A stretch of DNA of 64,000 nucleotides from Limnospira fusiformis SAG 85.79 (GCF_012516315.1 NZ_CP051185.1:517459-581458); one strand, 5' to 3'; shown: positions 47,572 to 58,867, counted from the stretch's first letter. Translations and numbers: made by a program. The notes: generated by a model not told the origin, from the letters alone.

Positions 47572-48870
47572 TACACCGTAGGTCAGAGTTTAGAGCGTAT
47601 TCGCAGTTTAGCCCATGTTACCGAAACCGTTTATTCTTTGTATGTCACCGACTCCGATCGCCATTTAATTGGCATTCTCTCCCTGCGCGACTTAGTAACT
47701 GCTCAGTTAGAGCAAACCGTTGGTGAAATCCTCAGCCGGGATTTTGTCTCTGTACAAACCTATACAGACCAAGAAGAAGTCGCCCGCATCATTCAGCGAT
47801 ATGATTTTCTAGCAGTTCCTGTCGTCGATAGTCAGCACCCCCGGCTGAAGCACAGGGGCTTCGTGCCCCCCTTTCAGGTAGCTGACCAGCCTAAGCCTTA
47901 ACTGGCTACGTTCAGAGCAAGAGTTAAAGTTCCTACCCTGGAATGCGTGCTAGTTCCAGGCCCTAGAACCGAATCGTTAAACATCTCTAAGGGGTTAAGG
48001 ACGTGCGATTTGGATAGTACCGACTCTGAACATTGGCGAAGCAAACATTACCCCGCAAGGGAGTCGGAGCCAACCATAGCTCCATGGAGGGGCAACCATA
48101 CCCCTCCACCCCGCAAGGGGGTGCTGGCGGCGGTCAGCCGCTTGAGTCGGTTTTCCTCTCCGCTATAAATCACGGAGCTTCCAACCCTCCCAGGAGTTTT
48201 ACGTGAAAAGCGACTCGTCGGAATTATTACCGTTGATGATATCTTGGATATCCTCGAGAAGGAAACCACCAAAGATATCTACGCCTTGGGTGGCTTACAG
48301 GCGGACGGAGATAACTATTTTCAGATCAGTTTACTCACCGTAGCCCGCCGCCGGGTCGTCTGGCTGTTAGTCTTGTTAGTGACCAATAGTATTACCGCCT
48401 CTATTCTCAAGACCCAGAGAGAGATTCTCCAAGACGTGGTAGCCTTATCCTTTTTTATTCCCCTGTTGACCGGAACTGGGGGAAATGTCGGCGCTCAGTC
48501 TTCCACGGTCGTAATTCGGGGGATGAATACTGATGAAATTTGGTCTTTGGGATCTTTCCAGGTAATTCGGCGGGAGGCGATCGCCGGTGCTGTACTGGGT
48601 GTCATTTTGGGGACCTTGGCGACTATATGGGCTAGTGTATTTATTGTCCCCGGTCAAATAGCAGTGGCGATCGCAGTTGGTATGAGTTTATTGGCCATTT
48701 CCCTGTTGGCTTCTGTCGCCGGTTCCGCTTTGCCTTTTTTGTTCCGATCGCTCAAATTAGACCCAACTTTGATGTCTGCGCCGTTTATTACCACCGCCGT
48801 TGATGTCTTGGGGGTGTTAATATATTTGAATTTAGCTCGGATGATTTTGCCAAGTAATAGTCTCAATTAA
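47563..48870 (+). pseudogene. mgtE: magnesium transporter MgtE, 5'-truncated and interrupted by a 369-bp insertion
   Basis: From 47572 the frame reads into the MgtE CBS domain (RIRSLAHVTETVYSLYVTDS, LSLRDLVTAQLEQTVGEIL). The N-terminal regulatory domain is missing because the IS607 relic ends there and supplies an ATG. After VPVVDSQ a 369-bp insertion with stops intervenes. The frame resumes as EKRLVGIITVDDILDILEKE and then the five-helix transport domain (LLTGTGGNVGAQSSTVVIRG). The downstream open frame from 48244 could still encode the membrane domain alone. An intact mgtE may exist elsewhere. Confidence 0.85.
47836..48204. mobile_element. 369-bp non-coding insertion in mgtE, MITE-like
   Basis: It lies exactly between the codons for VVDSQ and EKRLVG and its length is divisible by three, so frame is kept apart from internal stops. 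Its left end has a hairpin (CCCCGGCTGAAGCACAGGGG, with TTCGTGCCCCCC beyond) similar to IS200/IS605 left-end hairpins in this window, and repeats such as 'ccccgcaaggg' occur twice inside. No ORF. I infer a miniature derivative of a TnpB-type IS or another non-coding mobile element. Confidence 0.6.
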
Positions 48871-48874
48871 CAGA

Positions 48875-49510
48875 ATGTTGCATTACCGTAATCTACTAGA
48901 AATAGCTGAATATGTCGGTTTGGCGGTCACTGTGGTGGGAACTGTCGCCACTTTCACCGGCCGATCGCTATTATATGGCGGCATTCCTCTATTGATTTTT
49001 CTAGCTATTGGTCTAGTTAACCGCTATCTGTTAAAGCAATATCTGCGATCGCTTACTTTCAATGTCAAAGCTAACGTTGACTTGAACACTCAGGCGATCG
49101 AACAGTTAAATCATATTGCTCAGGCTAATGCTGTTTCTGCTAATATCAACACCCTCAAATCTACCGCTAATTTAGACATGGCGGCGCTGACCGATAATTT
49201 AACTACCCTTAATGGGACTCTCCAGAATATTTTAGAGCGCCAAAATGCCCTCGAACAGGCGATCGATGCTATTCAGGGAGAGTTGGAATTGGTTGTGCGA
49301 AAGTTTCAGCAGCGACCTGAGTTAGAACAGGTCGAGAATTTAACCCATGTCATTGTCGATTTACAGCAGTTTATCAATCAACTACCCCAGTGGGGAGCCC
49401 TTCAACAGCAACAGTTAAATGAGTTACAGGAAAGAGTTTCTGGGGCGATCGCTGATTTACCTCGACAGGTTGAAGTCGCCATCAGCGATCGCTTGGATAA
49501 TTCCACTTAG
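48875..49510 (+). CDS. membrane-anchored coiled-coil protein
   Basis: 211 residues. Two N-terminal membrane helices (YVGLAVTVVGTVATFTGRSL and LLYGGIPLLIFLAIGLVNRY) are followed by a long, Gln/Asn/Leu-rich coiled coil with phase repeats (NTLKSTANLDMAALTDNLTT, QNALEQAIDAIQGELELVV). Starts 4 bases after the mgtE stop, so it was probably its operon partner. No family recognised. Confidence 0.8.
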   Translation: MLHYRNLLEIAEYVGLAVTVVGTVATFTGRSLLYGGIPLLIFLAIGLVNRYLLKQYLRSLTFNVKANVDLNTQAIEQLNHIAQANAVSANINTLKSTANLDMAALTDNLTTLNGTLQNILERQNALEQAIDAIQGELELVVRKFQQRPELEQVENLTHVIVDLQQFINQLPQWGALQQQQLNELQERVSGAIADLPRQVEVAISDRLDNST

Positions 49511-49518
49511 AATCTCAA

Positions 49519-50463
49519 TCAGGATTTGATGTGCTTGATCAACAATTGAGTGATCGCCTGAAGTTCTTTTTTGTTAAAAGTCTTCAGTAACACCTTCACC
49601 ACTTCCTTCGGATCTGCTGGTATCGTAATTTCCTTAGCAGTCGCCGGGACTCTCCCTTGGCTACTTCCCAGTTTAACTAGAGCATCACTAGGCGCTATAG
49701 CATCAGCTTTTCCCGCTTCCAGGAGTTTCGCCGCCTGCTGAAGTTCCTTAATTACCGTATTTTTCAGAACCGGGAAAGGAGCCTTGGGATTAGCGATCGC
49801 GCCATGGGTAGTTTTCACTAAATTTTGCCAAGGTTCCACTCCTGGTGCAATTTTCAGCAAATGACCACACAGCCCCGCTATTTGTTTCCGTAGCGCCGGA
49901 GATTCCGGTTTGCTCAAACCCTGCAACATCGGTTTCAGAACCGCCGTCACCTTAGCCAGCGCTGACGGTACCGGTTTACTTCCCCCAGACGAAGCCGCCG
50001 CCACCGCAGGTGTTGCCTTGCCACTCATCAAATCCGCTAGATGCTTCTCCAGCATATCATACACCGGAAGGGCAGCCTTAGCAATTTTTTCCCCCATTTC
50101 CACTGATAAACCCGACGGACTTTGTGCCCTTTCAATCAGGTTCTTTAGTACCTCATAACACTTGTTTGACAGTGTAACAACCTTGCTATCAGCTTTTATG
50201 GGAGTGTCTTTAACCGACTTAAAACAATCTTCAAGTCGTTTAGAGACCTTATTAATACTGGCTAAACTCGGCATCTGTTGCGTTAACATAGCCGAGGCTC
50301 CCTTAATCGAGTGCGCCGCTCTGTACATAGTAATCATCGGTTCGCGATCGGAGTCAGCCATAATTTTTGGCAGATCCTTCAACCCCGTACTAAGTTCTTC
50401 GAGGCGTTCTCCCGCCTCTTCCATAAAGATAGCGATTATTTTTTGGTCTTGGCTCGTCGGCAC
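49519..50463 (-). CDS. Hpt-domain protein (CheA-like phosphotransfer)
   Basis: 314 residues starting at GTG 50463. The N-terminal Hpt domain carries the phospho-acceptor His in AAHSIKGASAMLTQ at about residue 51, preceded by EEAGERLEELSTGL. It lacks CheA kinase and CheW domains. An Ala/Ser-rich linker (about 165-180) leads to a basic C-terminal helical domain of unknown family. It probably relays phosphate between a kinase and a response regulator not encoded here. It converges with the gene at 48875-49510 with only 8 bases between. Confidence 0.85.
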   Translation of the reverse strand: MPTSQDQKIIAIFMEEAGERLEELSTGLKDLPKIMADSDREPMITMYRAAHSIKGASAMLTQQMPSLASINKVSKRLEDCFKSVKDTPIKADSKVVTLSNKCYEVLKNLIERAQSPSGLSVEMGEKIAKAALPVYDMLEKHLADLMSGKATPAVAAASSGGSKPVPSALAKVTAVLKPMLQGLSKPESPALRKQIAGLCGHLLKIAPGVEPWQNLVKTTHGAIANPKAPFPVLKNTVIKELQQAAKLLEAGKADAIAPSDALVKLGSSQGRVPATAKEITIPADPKEVVKVLLKTFNKKELQAITQLLIKHIKS

Positions 50464-50859
50464 GGCTGCCCTCCTATCGACAATTTAACGCCGAGCTTTA
50501 TTATGAGCGGTACTGTTAACCTGGTATGTCTTAACACTACAAGTTAGAAGCCATTGCCAGACAACCCTACTCATCACTTACCCAAAATCATGGGTTTCAA
50601 GCTCCGCCCCCTTCGACCAACTCACGGCAAGCCTTCAAAGGCGACTGGCTTTCTCTCTGTTATACTATCACCTGCACAGTTTTTCCAGGTCTGACCACTA
50701 TCATAGGTTGATTGTTTAATCAATTTTAAAAAATTGCCTCACCAGAATCCGCCTCAATCCTTGACAGCCACCGGAACTAATGATATAATCTTGACACCAT
50801 CCTAGATGATAGTTAGTTTTGTAACTTTTTTGTTTTTCCCATAATTACCATATAAAATT
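50464..50859. other. non-coding region left of the satellite array
   Basis: No gene seen. It holds the upstream region of the Hpt gene, an isolated copy of a dispersed repeat at 50703-50789 containing a perfect promoter, and the left boundary of the satellite at 50860. Confidence 0.6.
50761..50789 (+). promoter_or_regulatory. perfect sigma70 consensus promoter reading into the satellite array
   Basis: TTGACA at 50761-50766, a 17-base spacer and TATAAT at 50784-50789 match both consensus hexamers and the ideal spacing. The next feature on the + strand is the first 234-bp unit, 70 bases on. The hexamers lie inside an about 85-base segment that recurs at 58326-58409. Confidence 0.65.
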
Positions 50860-53800
50860 GTAGGGGCGGGTTCTGCTGTCAATTTTCCATCCCTACCCGG
50901 ATACTAATAAACCCGCCCCACCACCGATAATTAATCATTCAGAAACCCGGTTTCTTGACCTCTGGGGAAAAACCCGGTTTCTTGACCACGATATTCTGCA
51001 TCAGATGAATAAAATTTGCCGTTGACCCGATAAGTTATCCCTCTGACGCTACGAGGGTAATAATTATTAATTATTAATTATTAATTATTAATTGTAGGGG
51101 CGGGTTCTGCTGTCAATTTTCCATCCCTACCCGGATACTAATAAACCCGCCCCACCACCGATAATTAATCATTCAGAAACCCGGTTTCTTGACCTCTGGG
51201 GAAAAACCCGGTTTCTTGACCACGATATTCTGCATCAGATGAATAAAATTTGCCGTTGACCCGATAGGTTATCCCTCTGACGCTACGAGGGTAATAATTA
51301 TTAATTATTAATTATTAATTATTAATTGTAGGGGCGGGTTCTGCTGTCAATTTTCCATCCCTACCCGGATACTAATAAACCCGCCCCACCACCGATAATT
51401 AATCATTCAGAAACCCGGTTTCTTGACCTCTGGGGAAAAACCCGGTTTCTTGACCACGATATTCTGCATCAGATGAATAAAATTTGCCGTTGACCCGATA
51501 GGTTATCCCTCTGACGCTACGAGGGTAATAATTATTAATTATTAATTATTAATTATTAATTGTAGGGGCGGGTTCTGCTGTCAATTTTCCATCCCTACCC
51601 GGATACTAATAAACCCGCCCCACCACCGATAATTAATCATTCAGAAACCCGGTTTCTTGACCTCTGGGGAAAAACCCGGTTTCTTGACCACGATATTCTG
51701 CATCAGATGAATAAAATTTGCCGTTGACCCGATAGGTTATCCCTCTGACGCTACGAGGGTAATAATTATTAATTATTAATTATTAATTATTAATTGTAGG
51801 GGCGGGTTCTGCTGTCAATTTTCCATCCCTACCCGGATACTAATAAACCCGCCCCACCACCGATAATTAATCATTCAGAAACCCGGTTTCTTGACCTCTG
51901 GGGAAAAACCCGGTTTCTTGACCACGATATTCTGCATCAGATGAATAAAATTTGCCGTTGACCCGATAGGTTATCCCTCTGACGCTACGAGGGTAATAAT
52001 TATTAATTATTAATTATTAATTATTAATTGTAGGGGCGGGTTCTGCTGTCAATTTTCCATCCCTACCCGGATACTAATAAACCCGCCCCACCACCGATAA
52101 TTAATCATTCAGAAACCCGGTTTCTTGACCTCTGGGGAAAAACCCGGTTTCTTGACCACGATATTCTGCATCAGATGAATAAAATTTGCCGTTGACCCGA
52201 TAGGTTATCCCTCTGACGCTACGAGGGTAATAATTATTAATTATTAATTATTAATTATTAATTGTAGGGGCGGGTTCTGCTGTCAATTTTCCATCCCTAC
52301 CCGGATACTAATAAACCCGCCCCACCACCGATAATTAATCATTCAGAAACCCGGTTTCTTGACCTCTGGGGAAAAACCCGGTTTCTTGACCACGATATTC
52401 TGCATCAGATGAATAAAATTTGCCGTTGACCCGATAGGTTATCCCTCTGACGCTACGAGGGTAATAATTATTAATTATTAATTATTAATTATTAATTGTA
52501 GGGGCGGGTTCTGCTGTCAATTTTCCATCCCTACCCGGATACTAATAAACCCGCCCCACCACCGATAATTAATCATTCAGAAACCCGGTTTCTTGACCTC
52601 TGGGGAAAAACCCGGTTTCTTGACCACGATATTCTGCATCAGATGAATAAAATTTGCCGTTGACCCGATAGGTTATCCCTCTGACGCTACGAGGGTAATA
52701 ATTATTAATTATTAATTATTAATTATTAATTGTAGGGGCGGGTTCTGCTGTCAATTTTCCATCCCTACCCGGATACTAATAAACCCGCCCCACCACCGAT
52801 AATTAATCATTCAGAAACCCGGTTTCTTGACCTCTGGGGAAAAACCCGGTTTCTTGACCACGATATTCTGCATCAGATGAATAAAATTTGCCGTTGACCC
52901 GATAGGTTATCCCTCTGACGCTACGAGGGTAATAATTATTAATTATTAATTATTAATTATTAATTGTAGGGGCGGGTTCTGCTGTCAATTTTCCATCCCT
53001 ACCCGGATACTAATAAACCCGCCCCACCACCGATAATTAATCATTCAGAAACCCGGTTTCTTGACCTCTGGGGAAAAACCCGGTTTCTTGACCATGATAT
53101 TCTGCATCAGATGAATAAAATTTGCCGTTGACCCGATAGGTTATCCCTCTGACGCTACGAGGGTAATAATTATTAATTATTAATTATTAATTATTAATTG
53201 TAGGGGCGGGTTCTGCTGTCAATTTTCCATCCCTACCCGGATACTAATAAACCCGCCCCACCACCGATAATTAATCATTCAGAAACCCGGTTTCTTGACC
53301 TCTGGGGAAAAACCCGGTTTCTTGACCACGATATTCTGCATCAGATGAATAAAATTTGCCGTTGACCCGATAGGTTATCCCTCTGACGCTACGAGGGTAA
53401 TAATTATTAATTATTAATTATTAATTATTAATTGTAGGGGCGGGTTCTGCTGTCAATTTTCCATCCCTACCCGGATACTAATAAACCCGCCCCACCACCG
53501 ATAATTAATCATTCAGAAACCCGGTTTCTTGACCTCTGGGGAAAAACCCGGTTTCTTGACCACGATATTCTGCATCAGATGAATAAAATTTGCCGTTGAC
53601 CCGATAGGTTATCCCTCTGACGCTACGAGGGTAATAATTATTAATTATTAATTATTAATTATTAATTGTAGGGGCGGGTTCTGCTGTCAATTTTCCATCC
53701 CTACCCGGATACTAATAAACCCGCCCCACCACCGATAATTAATCATTCAGAAACCCGGTTTCTTGACCTCTGGGGAAAAACCCGGTTTCTTGACCACGAT

Positions 53801-56800
53801 ATTCTGCATCAGATGAATAAAATTTGCCGTTGACCCGATAGGTTATCCCTCTGACGCTACGAGGGTAATAATTATTAATTATTAATTATTAATTATTAAT
53901 TGTAGGGGCGGGTTCTGCTGTCAATTTTCCATCCCTACCCGGATACTAATAAACCCGCCCCACCACCGATAATTAATCATTCAGAAACCCGGTTTCTTGA
54001 CCTCTGGGGAAAAACCCGGTTTCTTGACCACGATATTCTGCATCAGATGAATAAAATTTGCCGTTGACCCGATAGGTTATCCCTCTGACGCTACGAGGGT
54101 AATAATTATTAATTATTAATTATTAATTATTAATTGTAGGGGCGGGTTCTGCTGTCAATTTTCCATCCCTACCCGGATACTAATAAACCCGCCCCACCAC
54201 CGATAATTAATCATTCAGAAACCCGGTTTCTTGACCTCTGGGGAAAAACCCGGTTTCTTGACCACGATATTCTGCATCAGATGAATAAAATTTGCCGTTG
54301 ACCCGATAGGTTATCCCTCTGACGCTACGAGGGTAATAATTATTAATTATTAATTATTAATTATTAATTGTAGGGGCGGGTTCTGCTGTCAATTTTCCAT
54401 CCCTACCCGGATACTAATAAACCCGCCCCACCACCGATAATTAATCATTCAGAAACCCGGTTTCTTGACCTCTGGGGAAAAACCCGGTTTCTTGACCACG
54501 ATATTCTGCATCAGATGAATAAAATTTGCCGTTGACCCGATAGGTTATCCCTCTGACGCTACGAGGGTAATAATTATTAATTATTAATTATTAATTATTA
54601 ATTGTAGGGGCGGGTTCTGCTGTCAATTTTCCATCCCTACCCGGATACTAATAAACCCGCCCCACCACCGATAATTAATCATTCAGAAACCCGGTTTCTT
54701 GACCTCTGGGGAAAAACCCGGTTTCTTGACCACGATATTCTGCATCAGATGAATAAAATTTGCCGTTGACCCGATAGGTTATCCCTCTGACGCTACGAGG
54801 GTAATAATTATTAATTATTAATTATTAATTATTAATTGTAGGGGCGGGTTCTGCTGTCAATTTTCCATCCCTACCCGGATACTAATAAACCCGCCCCACC
54901 ACCGATAATTAATCATTCAGAAACCCGGTTTCTTGACCTCTGGGGAAAAAACCCGGTTTCTTGACCACGATATTCTGCATCAGATGAATAAAATTTGCCG
55001 TTGACCCGATAGGTTATCCCTCTGACGCTACGAGGGTAATAATTATTAATTATTAATTATTAATTATTAATTGTAGGGGCGGGTTCTGCTGTCAATTTTC
55101 CATCCCTACCCGGATACTAATAAACCCGCCCCACCACCGATAATTAATCATTCAGAAACCCGGTTTCTTGACCTCTGGGGAAAAACCCGGTTTCTTGACC
55201 ACGATATTCTGCATCAGATGAATAAAATTTGCCGTTGACCCGATAGGTTATCCCTCTGACGCTACGAGGGTAATAATTATTAATTATTAATTATTAATTA
55301 TTAATTGTAGGGGCGGGTTCTGCTGTCAATTTTCCATCCCTACCCGGATACTAATAAACCCGCCCCACCACCGATAATTAATCATTCAGAAACCCGGTTT
55401 CTTGACCTCTGGGGAAAAAACCCGGTTTCTTGACCACGATATTCTGCATCAGATGAATAAAATTTGCCGTTGACCCGATAGGTTATCCCTCTGACGCTAC
55501 GAGGGTAATAATTATTAATTATTAATTATTAATTATTAATTGTAGGGGCGGGTTCTGCTGTCAATTTTCCATCCCTACCCGGATACTAATAAACCCGCCC
55601 CACCACCGATAATTAATCATTCAGAAACCCGGTTTCTTGACCTCTGGGGAAAAACCCGGTTTCTTGACCACGATATTCTGCATCAGATGAATAAAATTTG
55701 CCGTTGACCCGATAGGTTATCCCTCTGACGCTACGAGGGTAATAATTATTAATTATTAATTATTAATTATTAATTGTAGGGGCGGGTTCTGCTGTCAATT
55801 TTCCATCCCTACCCGGATACTAATAAACCCGCCCCACCACCGATAATTAATCATTCAGAAACCCGGTTTCTTGACCTCTGGGGAAAAACCCGGTTTCTTG
55901 ACCACGATATTCTGCATCAGATGAATAAAATTTGCCGTTGACCCGATAGGTTATCCCTCTGACGCTACGAGGGTAATAATTATTAATTATTAATTATTAA
56001 TTATTAATTGTAGGGGCGGGTTCTGCTGTCAATTTTCCATCCCTACCCGGATACTAATAAACCCGCCCCACCACCGATAATTAATCATTCAGAAACCCGG
56101 TTTCTTGACCTCTGGGGAAAAACCCGGTTTCTTGACCACGATATTCTGCATCAGATGAATAAAATTTGCCGTTGACCCGATAGGTTATCCCTCTGACGCT
56201 ACGAGGGTAATAATTATTAATTATTAATTATTAATTATTAATTGTAGGGGCGGGTTCTGCTGTCAATTTTCCATCCCTACCCGGATACTAATAAACCCGC
56301 CCCACCACCGATAATTAATCATTCAGAAACCCGGTTTCTTGACCTCTGGGGAAAAACCCGGTTTCTTGACCACGATATTCTGCATCAGATGAATAAAATT
56401 TGCCGTTGACCCGATAGGTTATCCCTCTGACGCTACGAGGGTAATAATTATTAATTATTAATTATTAATTATTAATTGTAGGGGCGGGTTCTGCTGTCAA
56501 TTTTCCATCCCTACCCGGATACTAATAAACCCGCCCCACCACCGATAATTAATCATTCAGAAACCCGGTTTCTTGACCTCTGGGGAAAAACCCGGTTTCT
56601 TGACCACGATATTCTGCATCAGATGAATAAAATTTGCCGTTGACCCGATAGGTTATCCCTCTGACGCTACGAGGGTAATAATTATTAATTATTAATTATT
56701 AATTATTAATTGTAGGGGCGGGTTCTGCTGTCAATTTTCCATCCCTACCCGGATACTAATAAACCCGCCCCACCACCGATAATTAATCATTCAGAAACCC

Positions 56801-56986
56801 GGTTTCTTGACCTCTGGGGAAAAACCCGGTTTCTTGACCACGATATTCTGCATCAGATGAATAAAATTTGCCGTTGACCCGATAGGTTATCCCTCTGACG
56901 CTACGAGGGTAATAATTATTAATTATTAATTATTAATTATTAATTGTAGGGGCGGGTTCTGCTGTCAATTTTCCATCCCTACGACT
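50860..56986. repeat. satellite-like array: about 26 copies of a 234-bp unit
   Basis: The start GTAGGGGCGGGTTCTGC occurs at 50860, 51094, 51328, 51562 and on to 56946, 234 bases apart except for two 235-base units that have one extra A in GGGGAAAAA (near 54950 and 55418). Each unit has an inverted repeat (GGGCGGGTT/AACCCGCCC), a direct repeat (AACCCGGTTTCTTGACC, twice), a small CCTCTGACGCTACGAGG stem and a run of a 7-base AATTATT repeat. Units differ at only a handful of positions (for example 53095 and the first unit's GATAAG). All six frames are closed. The last copy breaks off after about 40 bases and degenerates to 57060. Confidence 0.97.
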
Positions 56987-57093
56987 ATCTTAATAAACCC
57001 GCCCTCTCCGGCTGTCAATTCTCCGCCCCCACCCGGATATTAATAAACCCGCCCCACCCTTTCCGGGGTAGCACAGGCAAAATCAAAAAGCAA

Positions 57094-57112
57094 CCCCCCT
57101 GGGAGAGGGGGG
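57094..57112 (-). terminator. terminator of the pentapeptide-repeat gene
   Basis: On the minus strand CCCCCC and GGGGGG form a 6-bp stem with a 7-base loop 8 bases after the stop codon, followed by TTGCTTTTTGATTTT: a rho-independent layout. Confidence 0.65.
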
Positions 57113-57119
57113 AGTTCCA

Positions 57120-58121
57120 TTATCTAATGCGACCATCTGGCATAATTGCACCAGTTAGGATAGCACCATTTAGGATAGCGCCATTGAGGGTAGCATCGCG
57201 GAAACTAGCATCGCGCAGGTCAGCATTTTCAAGGTTAGCACCATCCAAATTAGCACCCCAAAGGTAAGCACCCCGAAGGTTAGCCCCCGTGAGGTCAGCA
57301 CCTCGCAGGTTAGCCAAATTCAGGTTAGTATTGCTCAAATCCGCATTTCTCAAGTCGCATTCTTGCAAGTCAGCCTTCATCAAATTAGCCTTAATAAACT
57401 GACCCCCGCGAATATTACTACCTTGTAGGTTAGCCTGTTGTAGGTTAGCTTCATCCAAGCGAATAAACCGCATTTGGGAATCTTTGAGATTAGTCCCCTG
57501 TAGGTTAGCACCTGCCATTTTAGCGCCACTGAGTTTAATTTCACTCAGTTCTAAACTACTAAAGTCGATCGCTTCTAAAGTTAAGCCATTCAGAAAGGCT
57601 TTTTCAAGTTTAACCCCGTTTAATTGCGCTCCTCGCAAGTTAGCCCCACTCAGTCGCGCTCCCGTCAAATTAGCCCAATTTAGGTTAGCTTTTTCTAAGT
57701 TAGCCGATCGCAAATTAATCCCATTAAGATTAGCGCCACAGAGATTCACACCCGGTAAATTAGCGCGATAAAGTGTCACCCAAGACATCACCGCGCCGCT
57801 GAGTTTTGCTCCCCTTAAGTTAGCTTTATGAAGTTGCGCGCCGCTCAAGTCTGCTTTAGTTAAATCAGCTTCAATTAAGCAGCTATCTCGCAGTTTCGCA
57901 TAATTAAGGTTAGTACCATACAAAAAAGCCCCATTCAGGTTGGCTTCTAACATAAAGCATCGTTCCAGGTAAGCGCGAGCTAAGGATGCTTCTTTTAAAT
58001 TAGAACCCGACAGGTTAGCCGCGATTAATTTAGCACCAATCAAGTTGGCTGCGGTTAAATCGATTCCACGAAAATCTCTTTCTCCCCTAAGATATCGCTC
58101 TAGGATTTCTGTTTCTTTCAT
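57120..58121 (-). CDS. pentapeptide-repeat protein
   Basis: About 333 residues, nearly all pentapeptide repeats of the A(D/N)LXX type (LTAANLIGAKLIAANLSGSN and onwards), predicted to form a right-handed quadrilateral beta-helix. A short N-terminal helix (KETEILERYLRGERDF) precedes it. No membrane segment or catalytic motif. AAGGAG sits 9 bases upstream of ATG 58121, so that start is preferred over 58145. Such proteins are very common in cyanobacteria and function is mostly unknown. Confidence 0.92.
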   Translation of the reverse strand: MKETEILERYLRGERDFRGIDLTAANLIGAKLIAANLSGSNLKEASLARAYLERCFMLEANLNGAFLYGTNLNYAKLRDSCLIEADLTKADLSGAQLHKANLRGAKLSGAVMSWVTLYRANLPGVNLCGANLNGINLRSANLEKANLNWANLTGARLSGANLRGAQLNGVKLEKAFLNGLTLEAIDFSSLELSEIKLSGAKMAGANLQGTNLKDSQMRFIRLDEANLQQANLQGSNIRGGQFIKANLMKADLQECDLRNADLSNTNLNLANLRGADLTGANLRGAYLWGANLDGANLENADLRDASFRDATLNGAILNGAILTGAIMPDGRIR

Positions 58122-58380
58122 GTTGAGGATCTCCTTTTTCATCACACAAGTTCTGAAACAGTCTCCGGCGATCGCTTAGTTGAGTTTCGACTGATTCAGA
58201 TGCCTTAATTTGCTGCACCTCTGACGATAAAAGCTACTGCTAATAATCTCTTAATATTTATTTTATCTGTACCAGACAAAATTTGTGTATTTTGTTTACA
58301 AATGTTGATTTATCCTCTGATGTCTTTGTTGATTTTTTAAGCAATTTTAAAAAATTGTTCACGCCAAGCCGCCCCTAGAA

Positions 58381-58409
58381 TTGACAGCCACCGGAACTCA
58401 TGATATCAT
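58381..58409 (+). promoter_or_regulatory. second copy of the repeat-borne promoter
   Basis: TTGACA at 58381-58386 and TATCAT at 58404-58409, 17-base spacer; the spacer matches the 50761 copy at all but one position (gccaccggaact-atga). The similarity extends left through 'caattttaaaaaattg'. It points towards the foldback and ncRNA candidate at 58.5-58.9 kb. Confidence 0.55.
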
Positions 58410-58498
58410 ACTTTTATATAATTAAAACTTTGCTATTTTTAGTTTGTTAAAATGTATCCATCATTTAATATAATAGCAAAGCCAGGGGCAAAAGTCAA

Positions 58499-58597
58499 CC
58501 CCCTCTCTATCTCCCTTCTAGCGCACCATCCCAGATCGCGAGTTGCTGGCCTGGGGGCGAGCAGATTGACGGGCCAGCCCTCTGGGGAGAGAGAGGG
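58499..58597. repeat. nested foldback (about 100 bases)
   Basis: Outer arms CCCCTCTCTATCTCCC (58500-58515) and GGGGAGAGAGAGGG (58584-58597); inner arms GCTGGCC (58545-58551) and GGCCAGC (58572-58578). No open frame. It is probably a small palindromic repeat element of the cyanobacterial kind. Confidence 0.6.
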
Positions 58598-58622
58598 ATT
58601 TGCATGATCCATTGTTAACCCC

Positions 58623-58650
58623 TAGACAATTTTTGAGAAAGCGCTATAAT
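58623..58650 (+). promoter_or_regulatory. promoter of candidate ncRNA
   Basis: TAGACA at 58623-58628, a 16-base spacer and TATAAT at 58645-58650. A start near 58657 would precede the structured region with no open frame. Confidence 0.55.
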
Positions 58651-58656
58651 GGCAAC

Positions 58657-58867
58657 AAGGTCCGGCTGTGACGTTGGTGACTGCCAAAATGTTTTTTTGA
58701 TCTATAACTCTAAAAACAAGGGAACCCCTTAGAATCGAGTGGCAGTATACCGGGCATTGTACCCGGAAACTTGAAGCTCGGCAGTGGTGCCCACCTGGCT
58801 CGTCCAGGTCAAAAACTGAGGTAAGACGGCGTTGCGGTTGGGCTGTTTATTAACGAAAAACGAAAAA
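58657..58867 (+). ncRNA. candidate structured non-coding RNA
   Basis: About 210 bases between a good promoter and a stem-loop terminator, without a reading frame. It contains several clear hairpins: AAGGG/CCCTT near 58718-58730, CCGGG-CATTGTA-CCCGG at 58750-58766 and ACCTGG-CTCGT-CCAGGT at 58793-58809, plus ACTGCC (near 58680) complementary to two GGCAGT stretches. The size suits a 6S-like or other house-keeping RNA. I could not match it to 6S, tmRNA, SRP RNA or a known riboswitch from memory. Confidence 0.5.

Noticed and set aside
50860..56986. CRISPR array
   Set aside because: Units are contiguous and identical over all 234 bases; there are no short repeats alternating with unique spacers and no cas genes.
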